From contig NZ_JACIIV010000007.1 of assembly GCF_014205635.1 (NCBI RefSeq), forward strand, positions 1 to 64,000: a stretch of DNA of 64,000 bases. Reading direction: 5' to 3'. This stretch comes from Polymorphobacter multimanifer. GTDB taxonomy: Bacteria; Pseudomonadota; Alphaproteobacteria; Sphingomonadales; Sphingomonadaceae. This document shows, piece by piece, positions 25,744 through 34,443 of the stretch; position 1 is the stretch's first letter; every line of letters starts with the position of its first letter. The notes beneath the pieces were generated by a model. The model did not search any database and had not been told where the DNA came from. It saw nothing but the letters and a program-made list of their open reading frames with translations. Position numbers and translations under genes: made by a program.

Positions 25744-26616
25744 ATGCACAGTCCTAACCAGTTCGAAGGCGCTCACGCGCCGCTGTCTGCCAATCTCGAA
25801 CCGGGCCTCTACATCGTCGCCACCCCGATCGGCAACCTGGGGGATGTCACCCGGCGTGCCGCCGCCGTGCTGGCCGCCGCCAGCGTCATCGCCGCCGAAG
25901 ACACGCGGGTCACCGCCAAGCTGCTGGCACACCTCGGCCTAAAGGTGCCGATGCAGGCCTATCACGATCATTCCGCCGAACATGTCCGGCCCGCGCTCAT
26001 CGCCCGTGCCGCGCACGAGGTGGTGGCGCTGGTCAGCGATGCCGGCACGCCGCTCATCTCCGATCCGGGCTACAAGCTGGTCCGCGATGCCCGCGCCGCC
26101 GGGGTGCGCATCGTCACCCTGCCCGGCCCTTGTGCCGCCGTCGCCGCCCTCACCCTCGCCGGCCTGCCGACCGATCGCTTCCTGTTCGCCGGCTTCCTGC
26201 CCGCCAAGGCCGCCGCCCGCGCGACCGCGATCGCCGAGCTGGCCGGCGTGCGCGCCACGCTGGTGCTCTACGAATCCGGCCCACGCCTTGCCGAGGCGCT
26301 GGCTGCCCTGGCGGATGGCCTTGGACCCCGTCCCGCCGCCATCTCGCGCGAGATCACCAAGCGCTTCGAGGAAACGCTCACCGGCACCCTGCCCGAGCTC
26401 GCCGCCGCCATTGCCGAGCAGCCGCGCAAGGGCGAGATCGTCATCACCATCGGCCCGCCGCTGGCAGCTCCCGTCGCCGATGAAGCGACCCTCGATGCAG
26501 CGCTGCAAGCCGCCCTCGCCACCGCCACCCTCAAGACCGCGGTGGCGGAGGTGACCGCCGCCCTCGGCCTGCCGCGCGCGCAAGTCTATGCTCGCGCGCT
26601 GGCACTCAAGCGCTGA
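25744..26616 (+). CDS. rsmI: 16S rRNA 2'-O-ribose methyltransferase RsmI (C1402)
   Basis: This 290-residue SAM enzyme methylates the 2'-hydroxyl of C1402 in the decoding centre. The family signature is clear: YIVATPIGNLGDVTRRAAAVL, AAEDTRVTAKLL, SDAGTPLISDPGYKLV, PGPCAAVAALTLAGLPTDRF, and a C-terminal helix bundle. The ATG at 25744 is preceded by AAGG; the first 20 residues are a variable leader. It begins the rsmI-yraN-sirB1-gshB run, with one-base overlap to yraN (TGATG). Confidence 0.96.
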   Translation: MHSPNQFEGAHAPLSANLEPGLYIVATPIGNLGDVTRRAAAVLAAASVIAAEDTRVTAKLLAHLGLKVPMQAYHDHSAEHVRPALIARAAHEVVALVSDAGTPLISDPGYKLVRDARAAGVRIVTLPGPCAAVAALTLAGLPTDRFLFAGFLPAKAAARATAIAELAGVRATLVLYESGPRLAEALAALADGLGPRPAAISREITKRFEETLTGTLPELAAAIAEQPRKGEIVITIGPPLAAPVADEATLDAALQAALATATLKTAVAEVTAALGLPRAQVYARALALKR

Positions 26617-26987
26617 TGCCGGGCCGCCGCCAGCGCGCCGAGCGGCGCGGCCGCTGGGCCGAAGCGGCCGCGGCGCTTTATCTGCAAGCCAAGGGCTACC
26701 GCATCCTCGCCCGCCGCGTCCGCACGCGAGTCGGTGAAGTCGATATCGTGGCGCGTCACGGCGACACGCTGGTGTTTGTCGAGGTAAAACTCCGATCCAC
26801 TCTCGACTCCGGGCATCAGGCGCTGCATCCTGCCGCCCGGCAACGGATCGATGCGGCCGCCAGGGTGCTGACCCCGCGCTATCTCGGCGCCTGCACCACG
26901 ACGCGGATCGATGCCGTTCTGATCAGGCCATGGGGTTGGCCGCAACATCTGATCGCCGCATGGCGGGAGACGGGACGATGGACGTGA
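26616..26987 (+). CDS. yraN: YraN family protein (UPF0102)
   Basis: This 123-residue UPF0102 protein has a Holliday-junction-resolvase-like endonuclease fold. Conserved residues are in GRWAEAAAALYLQAKGYRIL, VGEVDIVARHGDTLVFVEVK (E-D-VEVK catalytic-like set) and an R-rich tail. Nuclease activity is not demonstrated for most members. It overlaps rsmI by one base and the transglutaminase-like gene by ten; the order rsmI-yraN is conserved in many Proteobacteria. Confidence 0.93.
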   Translation: MPGRRQRAERRGRWAEAAAALYLQAKGYRILARRVRTRVGEVDIVARHGDTLVFVEVKLRSTLDSGHQALHPAARQRIDAAARVLTPRYLGACTTTRIDAVLIRPWGWPQHLIAAWRETGRWT

Positions 26988-27787
26988 GGACGACCGGAGA
27001 ACTGAACGCGATCGGTTTGGTGGACGATGCGGACATCGATCTGGTCGAAGCTGCCATTGCGCTCGCCGTTGCCGATCGTCCCACTGCCGATGCAAGCCGC
27101 CTGCGCCGCCTCGTCACCGGCTGGGCGATCGCCCTGCAACGCGATCCCGAGCCCGTTTCCGCCAGCGGCCGCGCCCGCCGGCTGGCAAGCCTCATCGCCA
27201 GCGAATCGGGGCTTTCGGGCGCCACCGAGGATTATGACAATCCGCTCAACTGCGATCTGATCGCCGTGGTCGAGCGCCAGCGCGGGCTGCCCGTGGCGCT
27301 GTCGCTGCTCTATGTGGCGCTCGCCCGCCGCGTCGGCTGGAAGGCCGATGCCCTCAACCTGCCCGGCCATGTCATCGTCGAGGTCAAGGCCGGCGTCGAT
27401 TCCGCCCTCATCGATGCGTTCGACCATGGCACCGTCATCACCCGCGAGCGCGCCCTTGCCATCGCCCGCAGCGCCGGCGGCGAACCGTCGCCCCGCTTCG
27501 AGCCGATGAGCAACCGCCATATCCTCATCCGCCTCGTCACCAACCAGGCCAGCCGCGCCCGCTCGTCCGGAGACATCCGCCGCGCGCTCGGCCTTTACGA
27601 GCGCATGACCGTGGTGGCGCCGCGCATGGCGAGCCTGTGGTGGGAGCGCGCCCGGCTCGAACAGATGGTCGGCTACAACAGCGCCGCGCGGGCCAGCCTC
27701 ACCGCGATGCTCGAAACCACCCACGACCAGGGTCTCACCCGCCGCATCAAGGCTGCACTCGCCGCCGTCGCGCGCTCCGACAGCTAG
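26978..27787 (+). CDS. SirB1/transglutaminase-like protein with TPR-type C-terminus
   Basis: This 269-residue protein belongs to the SirB1 (Transglut_core2) family. The core has RQRGLPVALSLLYVALARRVGW, where the Cys of true transglutaminases is replaced, NLPGHVIVEV and FEPMSNRHILIRLVTNQ. The C-terminal third contains TPR-like helices (RRALGLYERMTVVAPRMASLWWERA). Catalysis is therefore doubtful. It was chosen from ATG 26978 with GGGAGACGGGACG upstream; the ATGs at 26930 and 26960 are alternatives. It sits between yraN and gshB in the same transcript. The function is unknown. Confidence 0.85.
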   Translation: MDVRTTGELNAIGLVDDADIDLVEAAIALAVADRPTADASRLRRLVTGWAIALQRDPEPVSASGRARRLASLIASESGLSGATEDYDNPLNCDLIAVVERQRGLPVALSLLYVALARRVGWKADALNLPGHVIVEVKAGVDSALIDAFDHGTVITRERALAIARSAGGEPSPRFEPMSNRHILIRLVTNQASRARSSGDIRRALGLYERMTVVAPRMASLWWERARLEQMVGYNSAARASLTAMLETTHDQGLTRRIKAALAAVARSDS

Positions 27788-27798
27788 GATCTCACATC

Positions 27799-28752
27799 AT
27801 GTCACTGCGCGTCGCGGTCCAGATGGACCCGATCGAAACGATCAATGTTGCCGGTGATTCGAGCTTCGCGCTGATGCTGGAAGCCAGGGCGCGCGGTCAC
27901 AGCCTGCACCATTATCTCGCCACCTCGCTCTCCGCCGAGAGCGGCCGCGTGCGCGCCCATGCCCGGCCACTCACCGTGCAGCGCGAGCCCGGCCGACATT
28001 TCGACTGGCAAGGCGAAGCCGCCACACTCGACCTCGCCGACGATGTCGATGTCGTGCTCATGCGGCAGGACCCTCCCTTCGACATGGGATATATCACCGC
28101 CACCCACCTCCTCGAGATGGTGAGCGACCGCACCCTTGTGGTCAACGATCCGGCCGAGGTGCGCAACGCTCCCGAAAAGCTGTTCGTGCTGCGCTACCCC
28201 GATCTGATGCCCCCCACACTCGTCACGCGCAGTCTCGCCGAAGCGATGGACTTCCGCGCCCGCCACGGCGCCATCGTCGTCAAGCCGCTCTACGGCAACG
28301 CCGGCGCCGCCGTGTTCCTCATCGACAAGACCGACGGCAACCTCCCCGCCCTTGTCGAGCTGTTCGGAAGCGTCTGGAACGAGCCTTTCATGGTGCAGGC
28401 CTTCCTCCCGGATGTGGCGCTGGGAGACAAGCGCATCGTGCTGGTCGATGGCGTGCCGACGGGCGCCATCAACCGCCTGCCCAAATCGGGCGAAATCCGC
28501 TCCAACCTCGCTGCCGGCGGCAGCGCCCAGGCCACCGACCTCACCCCGCGCGAAGCCGAGATCTGCGCCCGCATCGGCCCGGACCTTGCCGCGCGCGGCC
28601 TCATCTTCGTCGGTATCGACGTCATCGCCGGCTATCTCACCGAGATCAACGTCACCTCCCCCACCGGCATCGTCGCCATCGACCGCTTCAATAACACCAA
28701 CACGCCCGGCCTGATCTGGGACGCGATCGAACGCCGGGTCGCAAAACGGTAG
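27799..28752 (+). CDS. gshB: Glutathione synthetase
   Basis: This 317-residue ATP-grasp enzyme joins gamma-glutamylcysteine and glycine. It shows VAVQMDPIETINVAGDSSFALMLEA at the N-terminus, MRQDPPFDMGYITATHLLE, VVNDPAEVRNAPEKLF, VKPLYGNAGAAVF (glycine-rich ATP loop), and VGIDVIAGYLTEINVTSPTG with the Mg ligands. It is 11 bases past the SirB1-like gene and ends in a strong hairpin at 28801. Together with gloA/gloB at 29.3-30.4 kb and the glutaredoxin-like fusion it marks a glutathione-dependent cell. Confidence 0.97.
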   Translation: MSLRVAVQMDPIETINVAGDSSFALMLEARARGHSLHHYLATSLSAESGRVRAHARPLTVQREPGRHFDWQGEAATLDLADDVDVVLMRQDPPFDMGYITATHLLEMVSDRTLVVNDPAEVRNAPEKLFVLRYPDLMPPTLVTRSLAEAMDFRARHGAIVVKPLYGNAGAAVFLIDKTDGNLPALVELFGSVWNEPFMVQAFLPDVALGDKRIVLVDGVPTGAINRLPKSGEIRSNLAAGGSAQATDLTPREAEICARIGPDLAARGLIFVGIDVIAGYLTEINVTSPTGIVAIDRFNNTNTPGLIWDAIERRVAKR

Positions 28753-28800
28753 CGAACAAGCCAGCCCCCGGAAACTGACTGAGCCGCATCAATTTTCGTC

Positions 28801-28832
28801 GCCCCGGACTTGATCCGGGGCCCCGCTTTTTT
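28801..28832 (+). terminator. Rho-independent terminator of the rsmI-gshB operon
   Basis: An 8-bp GC stem GCCCCGGA (28801-28808) / TCCGGGGC (28814-28821) has a CTTGA loop and is followed by CCCGCTTTTTT. It lies 49 bases after the gshB stop. The convergent gene at 28844 ends just beyond it, so it may serve both directions less well on the minus strand. Confidence 0.85.
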
Positions 28833-28843
28833 CTGCCAGCGCC

Positions 28844-29236
28844 TCAGCGCCCGTCCTTCTTTCGCGCCGGATTCGCCGGCGGCACATCATCCTCGTTCAC
28901 CCGTTCCCAGGTGGTCAGCACACATGTGCCGAACTCGATGCCGCTGAAGTTCTGGAACACATCGACCCGGTCCCCGCGGCACTGCCGGCTCTGGGTGGTC
29001 ACGATCCTTGCACTTCGATCGGGCGAGAACAGCGGGCACTGGCCAGCCTTGTTCTGCCACCATTGCCCGCCGCTGCTCACGAAATAGCCGGCATCGGAAT
29101 AGCGGCTGTCGCGAATGCTGCGCATCTCGATGCACGAGCGGGTCTCGGGCTCGCTGCTCGGCGCGGCCAGCGCTGGAGACGCTGCTGCCGACAGGGCGGT
29201 TGCCATGCCGATGGCGAAGACTCGACGCATATTCAT
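28844..29236 (-). CDS. Hypothetical secreted protein, cysteine-containing
   Basis: This 130-residue exported protein has the signal peptide MNMRRVFAIGMATALSAAASPALA. The mature part has four Cys (CIEM, CPLF, CRGD, CVLT), so two disulfides are plausible, and a Lys/Arg-rich tail (PARKKDGR). The ATG at 29236 sits 7 bases after GGAG; the frame extends to 29284 without a better site. A segment SCIEMRSIRDSRYSDAGYFV resembles small DUF-type envelope proteins I cannot name. It is convergent with gshB and precedes gloB on the same strand. Confidence 0.7.
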   Translation of the reverse strand: MNMRRVFAIGMATALSAAASPALAAPSSEPETRSCIEMRSIRDSRYSDAGYFVSSGGQWWQNKAGQCPLFSPDRSARIVTTQSRQCRGDRVDVFQNFSGIEFGTCVLTTWERVNEDDVPPANPARKKDGR

Positions 29237-29293
29237 CAATTCGCTCCTCAAGCCCCCCATCCAAAATACTGCATTCGGCGCCATGACGCGAGT

Positions 29294-30019
29294 CTAGCCC
29301 CGAAATGCATCCTTCGCTGCCCGGCGTGCCGCCAGTTCCGCCACGCTGCCGGCGCGAACAAAGGGATTGGTCGCCGCCTCCATCGCCAGCGAAAACGGCA
29401 CCGTCGGCTCGCCGCGCGATCGCAGCGCATCGATCGCCGATGCCCGCGCCACCAGCGCTGCATTCTCGGGCTCCACCGTCAGCGCAAAACGCGCATTCGA
29501 CTGCGTATATTCATGCGCACAGAACACCCGGGTGGCCGGCGGCAGCGCCATCAGCTTGCCGAGCGCCTCGTGCATCTGCGCCGGCGTCCCTTCGAACAGC
29601 CGCCCGCACCCGAGCGCAAACAGCGTGTCCCCCGGAAACAGCACGCCTTCAAAGGCATAGGCAATGTGTCCCGCGGTGTGCGCCGGCACATCGATCACCC
29701 GCGCCGTTTCTGCCCCGATCCGCACCTCGTCCCCCTCGCCAACCGCCCGGCCGATGTGCGGAATCTTCGCCGCCTCACCCGCCGGTCCGGTCACATGCGC
29801 GCCCGTCGCCGCCACGATCGCAGCATTGCCGCCGACATGATCGGGGTGCCAGTGCGTGTTCAAAATCTGCGCGATCTTCCACCCCCGCGCCGCCGCCGCC
29901 GCCAGCACCGGCTCGGCCACCGCAGGGTCGATCACCGCCGTCTCGCCGGTCTGCCGGCAATGCGCCAGCCAGACATAATTGTCGGAAAGCACCGGAACGC
30001 CGACAACCTCCAGCATCAC
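29294..30019 (-). CDS. gloB: Hydroxyacylglutathione hydrolase (glyoxalase II)
   Basis: This 241-residue metallo-beta-lactamase-fold enzyme hydrolyses S-lactoylglutathione to lactate and glutathione. The metal motif THWHPDHVGG is present, along with HTAGHIAYAF, FPGDTLFALGCGRLFEGTPAQM and a C-terminal CAHEYTQSNARFAL. Its ATG overlaps the gloA stop by four bases (ATGA at 30016-30019), so both glyoxalase steps are co-translated. The stop lies about 60 bases before the hypothetical gene at 29236 on the same strand. Confidence 0.95.
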   Translation of the reverse strand: MMLEVVGVPVLSDNYVWLAHCRQTGETAVIDPAVAEPVLAAAAARGWKIAQILNTHWHPDHVGGNAAIVAATGAHVTGPAGEAAKIPHIGRAVGEGDEVRIGAETARVIDVPAHTAGHIAYAFEGVLFPGDTLFALGCGRLFEGTPAQMHEALGKLMALPPATRVFCAHEYTQSNARFALTVEPENAALVARASAIDALRSRGEPTVPFSLAMEAATNPFVRAGSVAELAARRAAKDAFRG

Positions 30020-30432
30020 CAGGCTCCGGTGTTGGGCATCGACGCCCAGGGCTCGGCCGGCGCCAGCGCAGGGCCAGCCTGCAGCAGCTCGACCGATATC
30101 CCGTCGGGCGAGCGCACGAACGCCATATGGCCGTCACGCGGCGGCCGGTTGATCGTCACCCCGCCGTCCATCAGCCGCTGGCAGCTCGCGTAGATATCCT
30201 CCACCGCATAGGCGAGATGGCCGAAATTGCGGCCACCGTCATAGCCCTTCTCGTCCCAATTGTGCGTCAGCTCCACCTGCGCGCGCTCGTCGCCGGGCGC
30301 CGCCAGGAAGATCAGCGTGAACCGCCCCTTCTCGTTGTCGATCCGCTTCATCTCCTTCAGCCCGAGCAGCTCGAAAAAGCGCAAGCTTTCCGCCACGTCG
30401 GACACCCTCACCATCGTGTGCAGATATTTCAT
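30016..30432 (-). CDS. gloA: Lactoylglutathione lyase (glyoxalase I)
   Basis: This 138-residue VOC-fold enzyme isomerises the hemithioacetal of methylglyoxal and glutathione. Metal ligands are visible as His5 (LHTMVRV), the Glu in VELTHNWDEKGYDGG, the His in FGHLAYAVEDIY and the final Glu in SPDGISVELLQ. Length and motif order match the Ni/Co-type GloA. It is the first gene of gloA-gloB and divergent from the SIMPL gene; 85 bases separate the two starts, so both promoters must fit there. Confidence 0.95.
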   Translation of the reverse strand: MKYLHTMVRVSDVAESLRFFELLGLKEMKRIDNEKGRFTLIFLAAPGDERAQVELTHNWDEKGYDGGRNFGHLAYAVEDIYASCQRLMDGGVTINRPPRDGHMAFVRSPDGISVELLQAGPALAPAEPWASMPNTGAW

Positions 30433-30517
30433 GTGCCGGTCCTCGTCATGTCATGTGCCTTGGCCGTAAGATGGGGAAGCCGTGCTGCACAAGCAAGCGC
30501 GGCACCCGGGAAACGAC

Positions 30518-31240
30518 ATGACCGAAAACCGCTCGCTGCCGCTCGTCATCGCCGCCGCCATCATCGCCGCCGGCCTCATCATCGGCCTTGTCGGGGGCGG
30601 CCTGCTGCTCGGTGACGGCCTCACGCGCGCGAAGCTCGCGGACCGTGCCGTCACCGTCCGCGGCCTCGCCGAGCAGGACGTGACCGCCGATCTCGCCACC
30701 TGGACGATCGGCACCACAGCGCTCGGCACCGACCTCGCCGGCCTGCAAGCCAAGGTCGATGCCGATGGCGAGCGCGTCACTGCCTTTCTCCGCAATGCCG
30801 GCTTCACGGCGGAAGAGATCGAGAGCGGCGAAATCTCGGTCAACCAGTATTTCAACAACAACATCAACAACGTCACCATCCGCCGCAAGTTCAAGCTGCG
30901 CACCACCAAGATCCAGCAGGCCCGCGCCGCCTATGCCGAACAGGCCACATTGCTCCGTCAGGGCGTGGTCTTCGATTCGGAAGGCGTGGGCATGGTCTAC
31001 AGCTTCACCCGGCTCAACGATGTGAAGCCGCAGATGATCGCCGCCGCCACGAAGAACGCCCGCGAAGGTGCCGAGCAGTTCGCCAAGGATTCGGGCGCGG
31101 AAGTCGGCGGCATCAAGTCCGCCTCGCAGGGCTATTTCTCGATCATTCCGCGCGACGGGGACAGCTCGGGAAGCTCCGCTGGCAGCTCGCCCTTCCAGAA
31201 AGTCCGCGTGGTCACCACGATCGACTTCTACCTCGAATAG
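30518..31240 (+). CDS. SIMPL domain (DUF541) membrane-anchored protein
   Basis: This is a 240-residue protein with one N-terminal membrane helix (LPLVIAAAIIAAGLIIGLVGGG). A SIMPL/DUF541 domain follows, with the repeated pattern RAVTVRGLAEQDVTADLATWTIGTTALGTDL and TTKIQQARAAYAEQ. Bacterial SIMPL proteins form large barrel-like oligomers in the envelope; the physiological role is unclear. The ATG at 30518 follows GGGAAACGAC; the GTG at 30482 is an alternative. It ends two bases before the convergent TPR gene stop. Confidence 0.85.
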   Translation: MTENRSLPLVIAAAIIAAGLIIGLVGGGLLLGDGLTRAKLADRAVTVRGLAEQDVTADLATWTIGTTALGTDLAGLQAKVDADGERVTAFLRNAGFTAEEIESGEISVNQYFNNNINNVTIRRKFKLRTTKIQQARAAYAEQATLLRQGVVFDSEGVGMVYSFTRLNDVKPQMIAAATKNAREGAEQFAKDSGAEVGGIKSASQGYFSIIPRDGDSSGSSAGSSPFQKVRVVTTIDFYLE

Positions 31241-31242
31241 CC

Positions 31243-31998
31243 TCAGTCGAGCTTCAGCGCCGCCTCGGCCGCCTTCACTGCCGGCCATTCCGGGTCACCG
31301 CTCGCCGCCGCCGTCCACGCCGCGCGCGCCAGATCCTTCTTCCCCTGCGCCCAGGCGATGGCGCCGGCTTCGAACTGCACATCAAACGCCGCCTCGCTCT
31401 CCGGCGCCGTCCGCCGGCCCGCCTCCAGCACCGCAGCTTCGGCGGCCGCAAAATTTCCCAGCCGCCGCGCCAGCGTGGCCTTGAGCAGCCAGCCGCCGGG
31501 CACCGCCGGGTCGAGGCCCAGTGCCGCATCGAGCGCCGCCATGCCCTCGGACTCGCGCTTCAGATCCACCAGCGCCTCGGCGCGCAACAGCTGCAGCGCA
31601 GCGGCTTCCGCTGGTGCGGGCTCGAGCTCGAGCCCCGCCAACGCAAAGCGCAGCGCCGGCTCGGGCTTCTCCGCCAGCAGTGCCGCATTGGCGCCCGCCG
31701 TCCAGAGCGCCCGCGCCGTCTCTGCCCCATCTTGCCCCGACCCAGCCAGCGTCGCCGCCGCCTCGAAGCTGGTCAGTGCCGCGTCATGGTCGCCCTTCTG
31801 GAATTGCGCCAGCGCCAGGCAATGCCGCGCCGCAGCCCCTCCGCCCTCGATCCGCCAGCCATTCGCCACGGCAATCCCGCGCTCGGGCGATGTGCGCGCC
31901 ACCTGCGAACAAGCGCGAAACCGCGACAGGTCCGAGGCCAGCGGCACCGCCTGCGCCGGCACCGCCAGCAACACGCCCGCCCAAAAAACTCGCCTCAT
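31243..31998 (-). CDS. Secreted TPR-repeat protein
   Basis: This 251-residue protein has the signal peptide MRRVFWAGVLLAVPAQA. The rest is alpha-helical TPR-like repeats with typical A/L/W spacing, e.g. CLALAQFQKGDHDAALTSFE, ALDAALGLDPAVPGGWLLKA and AAEAAVLEAGRR. It is probably a periplasmic scaffold. The start at 31998 is 16 bases past the alpha/beta hydrolase stop; the longer frame to 32130 overlaps that gene and lacks a signal peptide. It is the third gene of a leftward set that begins with the PEPxxWA gene at 33378. Confidence 0.8.
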   Translation of the reverse strand: MRRVFWAGVLLAVPAQAVPLASDLSRFRACSQVARTSPERGIAVANGWRIEGGGAAARHCLALAQFQKGDHDAALTSFEAAATLAGSGQDGAETARALWTAGANAALLAEKPEPALRFALAGLELEPAPAEAAALQLLRAEALVDLKRESEGMAALDAALGLDPAVPGGWLLKATLARRLGNFAAAEAAVLEAGRRTAPESEAAFDVQFEAGAIAWAQGKKDLARAAWTAAASGDPEWPAVKAAEAALKLD

Positions 31999-32014
31999 CG
32001 CAAAACACGCTTCA

Positions 32015-32737
32015 TCACAACTCGTCCACCAATGCCAGCAACCGCGCGATATCGGTCTCGCGCGAAAGCCGATGGTCACCATTCTTGATGAGCACGGCCT
32101 GAACATCGTCCGAAGCCAGCCGCTCGGCAATGTCGAGGCTCAGCCGCCACGGCACCGCATCGTCGCGCTGGCCATGCAGCAGCCGCACCGGCGCCGTAAT
32201 CGCAATGGCGCCCCCGAGCATCCGGCACGCGGCCGCATCGTCCAGAAACACCCGCGAATAAAGATAATCGCCACCATAGCCACTCGGCCGGCTGAAATGC
32301 CCCTTCACCGCCAGCGCCGCCGCCTCATCCGGCGCAATTTCCAGCCCCCAATCGGGAAAATCGGGCGCCGCCGCCACCAGCACCAGCCCCGCGAGCCGCG
32401 CGCCCAGCATCACCCCGGCGCGAAGCGCAATCCAGCCCCCCATCGAGCTCCCCACCAGCACCACGCGCGCCCCCGGCGCCACATGCGCCAGCACCGCCAG
32501 CGCATCCCCGGTCCAGCGGCCGATGCTGCCTTGCAGAAAATCCCCGCCGCTCGCCCCGCACCCCGAATAGTCGAGCAGCAGACACGCCCGCCCCCGCGCC
32601 ACAGCCCAGTCGAACAGCGCCGTCGCCTTGCTGCCGCTCATGTCGGACATGTAGCCGGGAAGAAACACCAGCACCGGCCCGTCGCCGCCGGTGAAGCGAA
32701 AGGCGAGCCGGCTGCCATTGTGATCGAAGCTGGTCAT
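32015..32737 (-). CDS. Alpha/beta hydrolase
   Basis: This 240-residue serine hydrolase has the nucleophile elbow VGSSMGGWIA, an acid in LLHGQRDDAVP and the His in IKNGDHRLS, a complete triad. The N-terminal VFLPGYMSDMSGSKA and LLDYSGCGASGG resemble small esterases of the BAAT/RBBP9-like group. Two starts are possible: GTG 32764 (after AGGG) and ATG 32737. The shorter fits homologues better, so it is chosen with moderate certainty. It follows the PEPxxWA gene closely and precedes the TPR gene by 16 bases. Confidence 0.85.
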   Translation of the reverse strand: MTSFDHNGSRLAFRFTGGDGPVLVFLPGYMSDMSGSKATALFDWAVARGRACLLLDYSGCGASGGDFLQGSIGRWTGDALAVLAHVAPGARVVLVGSSMGGWIALRAGVMLGARLAGLVLVAAAPDFPDWGLEIAPDEAAALAVKGHFSRPSGYGGDYLYSRVFLDDAAACRMLGGAIAITAPVRLLHGQRDDAVPWRLSLDIAERLASDDVQAVLIKNGDHRLSRETDIARLLALVDEL

Positions 32738-32781
32738 CGCGTCGCAGTAGTGCTGCGCCACCACCCTGGCAAAGCGGAAAA

Positions 32782-33378
32782 TCAGGCGCGCACGGCAGTC
32801 CGCAGGTCGCGACCGCGGCGACGCATCGCGAAGCCGGTTGCGCCAAAGCCGAGAAGCATCATCGCCCAGCTCGCCGGCTCGGGAACACCGGGAACGACCG
32901 GTGCAGCGGCGGAATTGATATTGATGTTGTCGACATTGACGCTGAAACCGGTGTTCGAAATGCCGAACACCAGCCGATCGACGACGATAGCCGAACCGGG
33001 ATTGTAGAACGTCCGGAAGCCGGCGGTCCCGACGCGGGTGAAGTTCGAGACATAGGCCTGCGCATTGCCCAGATAGCCCGTCACCGTGAAATTCTGCGTC
33101 TGCCGCGTTGCGCTACCCGACCCGCCATCGAAACTGTCGAGCGTGAAATAGCCACCTGTGATGTCGAACGCGCCTGCCGACTGGGCATAAAGGCTGCCGC
33201 CGGGGTTGCCGTAGCTGTTGTATGTGACCACGCCGGACACTGCATTGACCGTGAATCCATCCTCGACATAATTGTTGAGGGTGCCGACCGCATCGAAAGT
33301 CAGCGTGGCAGATGACGCGGGGACGGCAGCGGAAAGCAGAAGCAGCGCCAATGCGCCACCGGCGAAATTGATTCTCAT
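32782..33378 (-). CDS. PEPxxWA-CTERM sorting-domain protein (separate from the array)
   Basis: This 198-residue secreted protein has the signal peptide MRINFAGGALALLLLSAAVPASS. A beta-rich body rich in Tyr/Phe/Asn follows, with GTLNNYVEDGFTVN and FTLDSFDGGSGSATRQT. The C-terminal sorting tail reads VPEPASWAMMLLGFGATG and ends in a basic RRRGRDLR stretch. Unlike the four array genes it lacks the FRATxGGQFSSEP block, so it is a different subfamily. It is spaced 17 to 44 bases from the alpha/beta hydrolase start, suggesting an operon. Function is unknown, and no exosortase is visible in the window. Confidence 0.85.
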   Translation of the reverse strand: MRINFAGGALALLLLSAAVPASSATLTFDAVGTLNNYVEDGFTVNAVSGVVTYNSYGNPGGSLYAQSAGAFDITGGYFTLDSFDGGSGSATRQTQNFTVTGYLGNAQAYVSNFTRVGTAGFRTFYNPGSAIVVDRLVFGISNTGFSVNVDNININSAAAPVVPGVPEPASWAMMLLGFGATGFAMRRRGRDLRTAVRA

Positions 33379-33497
33379 GAAATGCCTCTTTTTGAACGGC
33401 TTGAGCGCCGATCCTTGTTGGTAAAGAGGCAATTAAGTTTTACAATACACCCAAATGGGGATCGACTGCACAGCCCGGCGCAAACGCCCGCGCCGAG

Positions 33498-34295
33498 TCA
33501 ACGATGCACGGCACGCGTATAAAGGTGCCAGGTTGCATAGCCGAGCACCGGCAGCGCCAGCATCAGCCCCACGAACAACGGCAGCGCACCGAGCAACAGG
33601 ATCAGCGCCACCCGCAGCCCCCAGCCGAGCATCACCGCCGGGTTGCGCCGGAACACCGCCACCGATGTCGCCACCGCGGCGCCCGCAGCCGTCCCCTTGT
33701 CGACCGCCAGCGGAAAGCTGAACGCCGACACCGCCAGTGTCACCACCGCGAACAGCCCGCCCACCAGATTGCCGACGATGATCATGGTGAGGCCTTGCGA
33801 CGTGCTGAACAGGTCACGCATGAAATCGGCGGGCGTCACCGGCCCCAGCCGGCCCAGCGTCGCGCCATAGATTGCCTGTGCGCTCGCCAGCCAGGCCAGG
33901 AACAGCACCAGCAGCATGGCGCTCAGCGCCAGCAGCGGCCCGCGCGGCCGGCCCTTCAGCGGATCGAGAAAATGGCTCCACCCCGAATCGAGCCCGGCTT
34001 CATGCCGCCGCGCCAGCTCGTAAAAGCCCGCCGCCGCAATCGGCCCGACCAGCGCAAAGCCGGCCGCCAGCGGAAAGATCACCGGAAACAGCGCTGCGTT
34101 GAAGGCCAGTGCCGAAGCAACGATGCCGACGATCACATAGATGATCGGCAACAACAGCAGGTCGCCGCGTCGCAGCTTGAAGTCCTCCCAGCCACGATTC
34201 AGCGCCCAGCCAAGATCGTCATTGGTCAGCGGTCGCGCTTCAAGGGGTGACGTCGCCGCTGAAGCGGCGGCATTTGCCTCGGTCTGGCCTTGCAT
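33498..34295 (-). CDS. DUF2189 family membrane protein
   Basis: This 265-residue integral membrane protein has a short N-terminal tail ([28 protein letters not shown], the family hallmark WxDF) and six hydrophobic segments, e.g. [15 protein letters not shown] and [23 protein letters not shown]2189 proteins are widespread in alphaproteobacteria and of unknown function. The ATG at 34295 is used; nothing better is seen. It stands alone, divergent from thrS with about 148 bases between, which holds no gene. Confidence 0.88.
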   Translation of the reverse strand: MQGQTEANAAASAATSPLEARPLTNDDLGWALNRGWEDFKLRRGDLLLLPIIYVIVGIVASALAFNAALFPVIFPLAAGFALVGPIAAAGFYELARRHEAGLDSGWSHFLDPLKGRPRGPLLALSAMLLVLFLAWLASAQAIYGATLGRLGPVTPADFMRDLFSTSQGLTMIIVGNLVGGLFAVVTLAVSAFSFPLAVDKGTAAGAAVATSVAVFRRNPAVMLGWGLRVALILLLGALPLFVGLMLALPVLGYATWHLYTRAVHR

Positions 34296-34443
34296 GCCGA
34301 GTCTCCCTCGTCAGCCTCCCCCCACAACGGCAAGGATATACTTTTGCCACCAAAGCACAACCAGCACCCGGTCGCCTGCGCAGGTTGACATCACGCCCGC
34401 CATCCTCACAGGAAGCGGGGCAATCCGACCGACAGAAAGTCCC

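Noticed and set aside
34385-34390. TTGACA box upstream of thrS as a -35 promoter element
   Set aside because: No acceptable -10 sequence lies 16-18 bases downstream, so the match alone is not enough.
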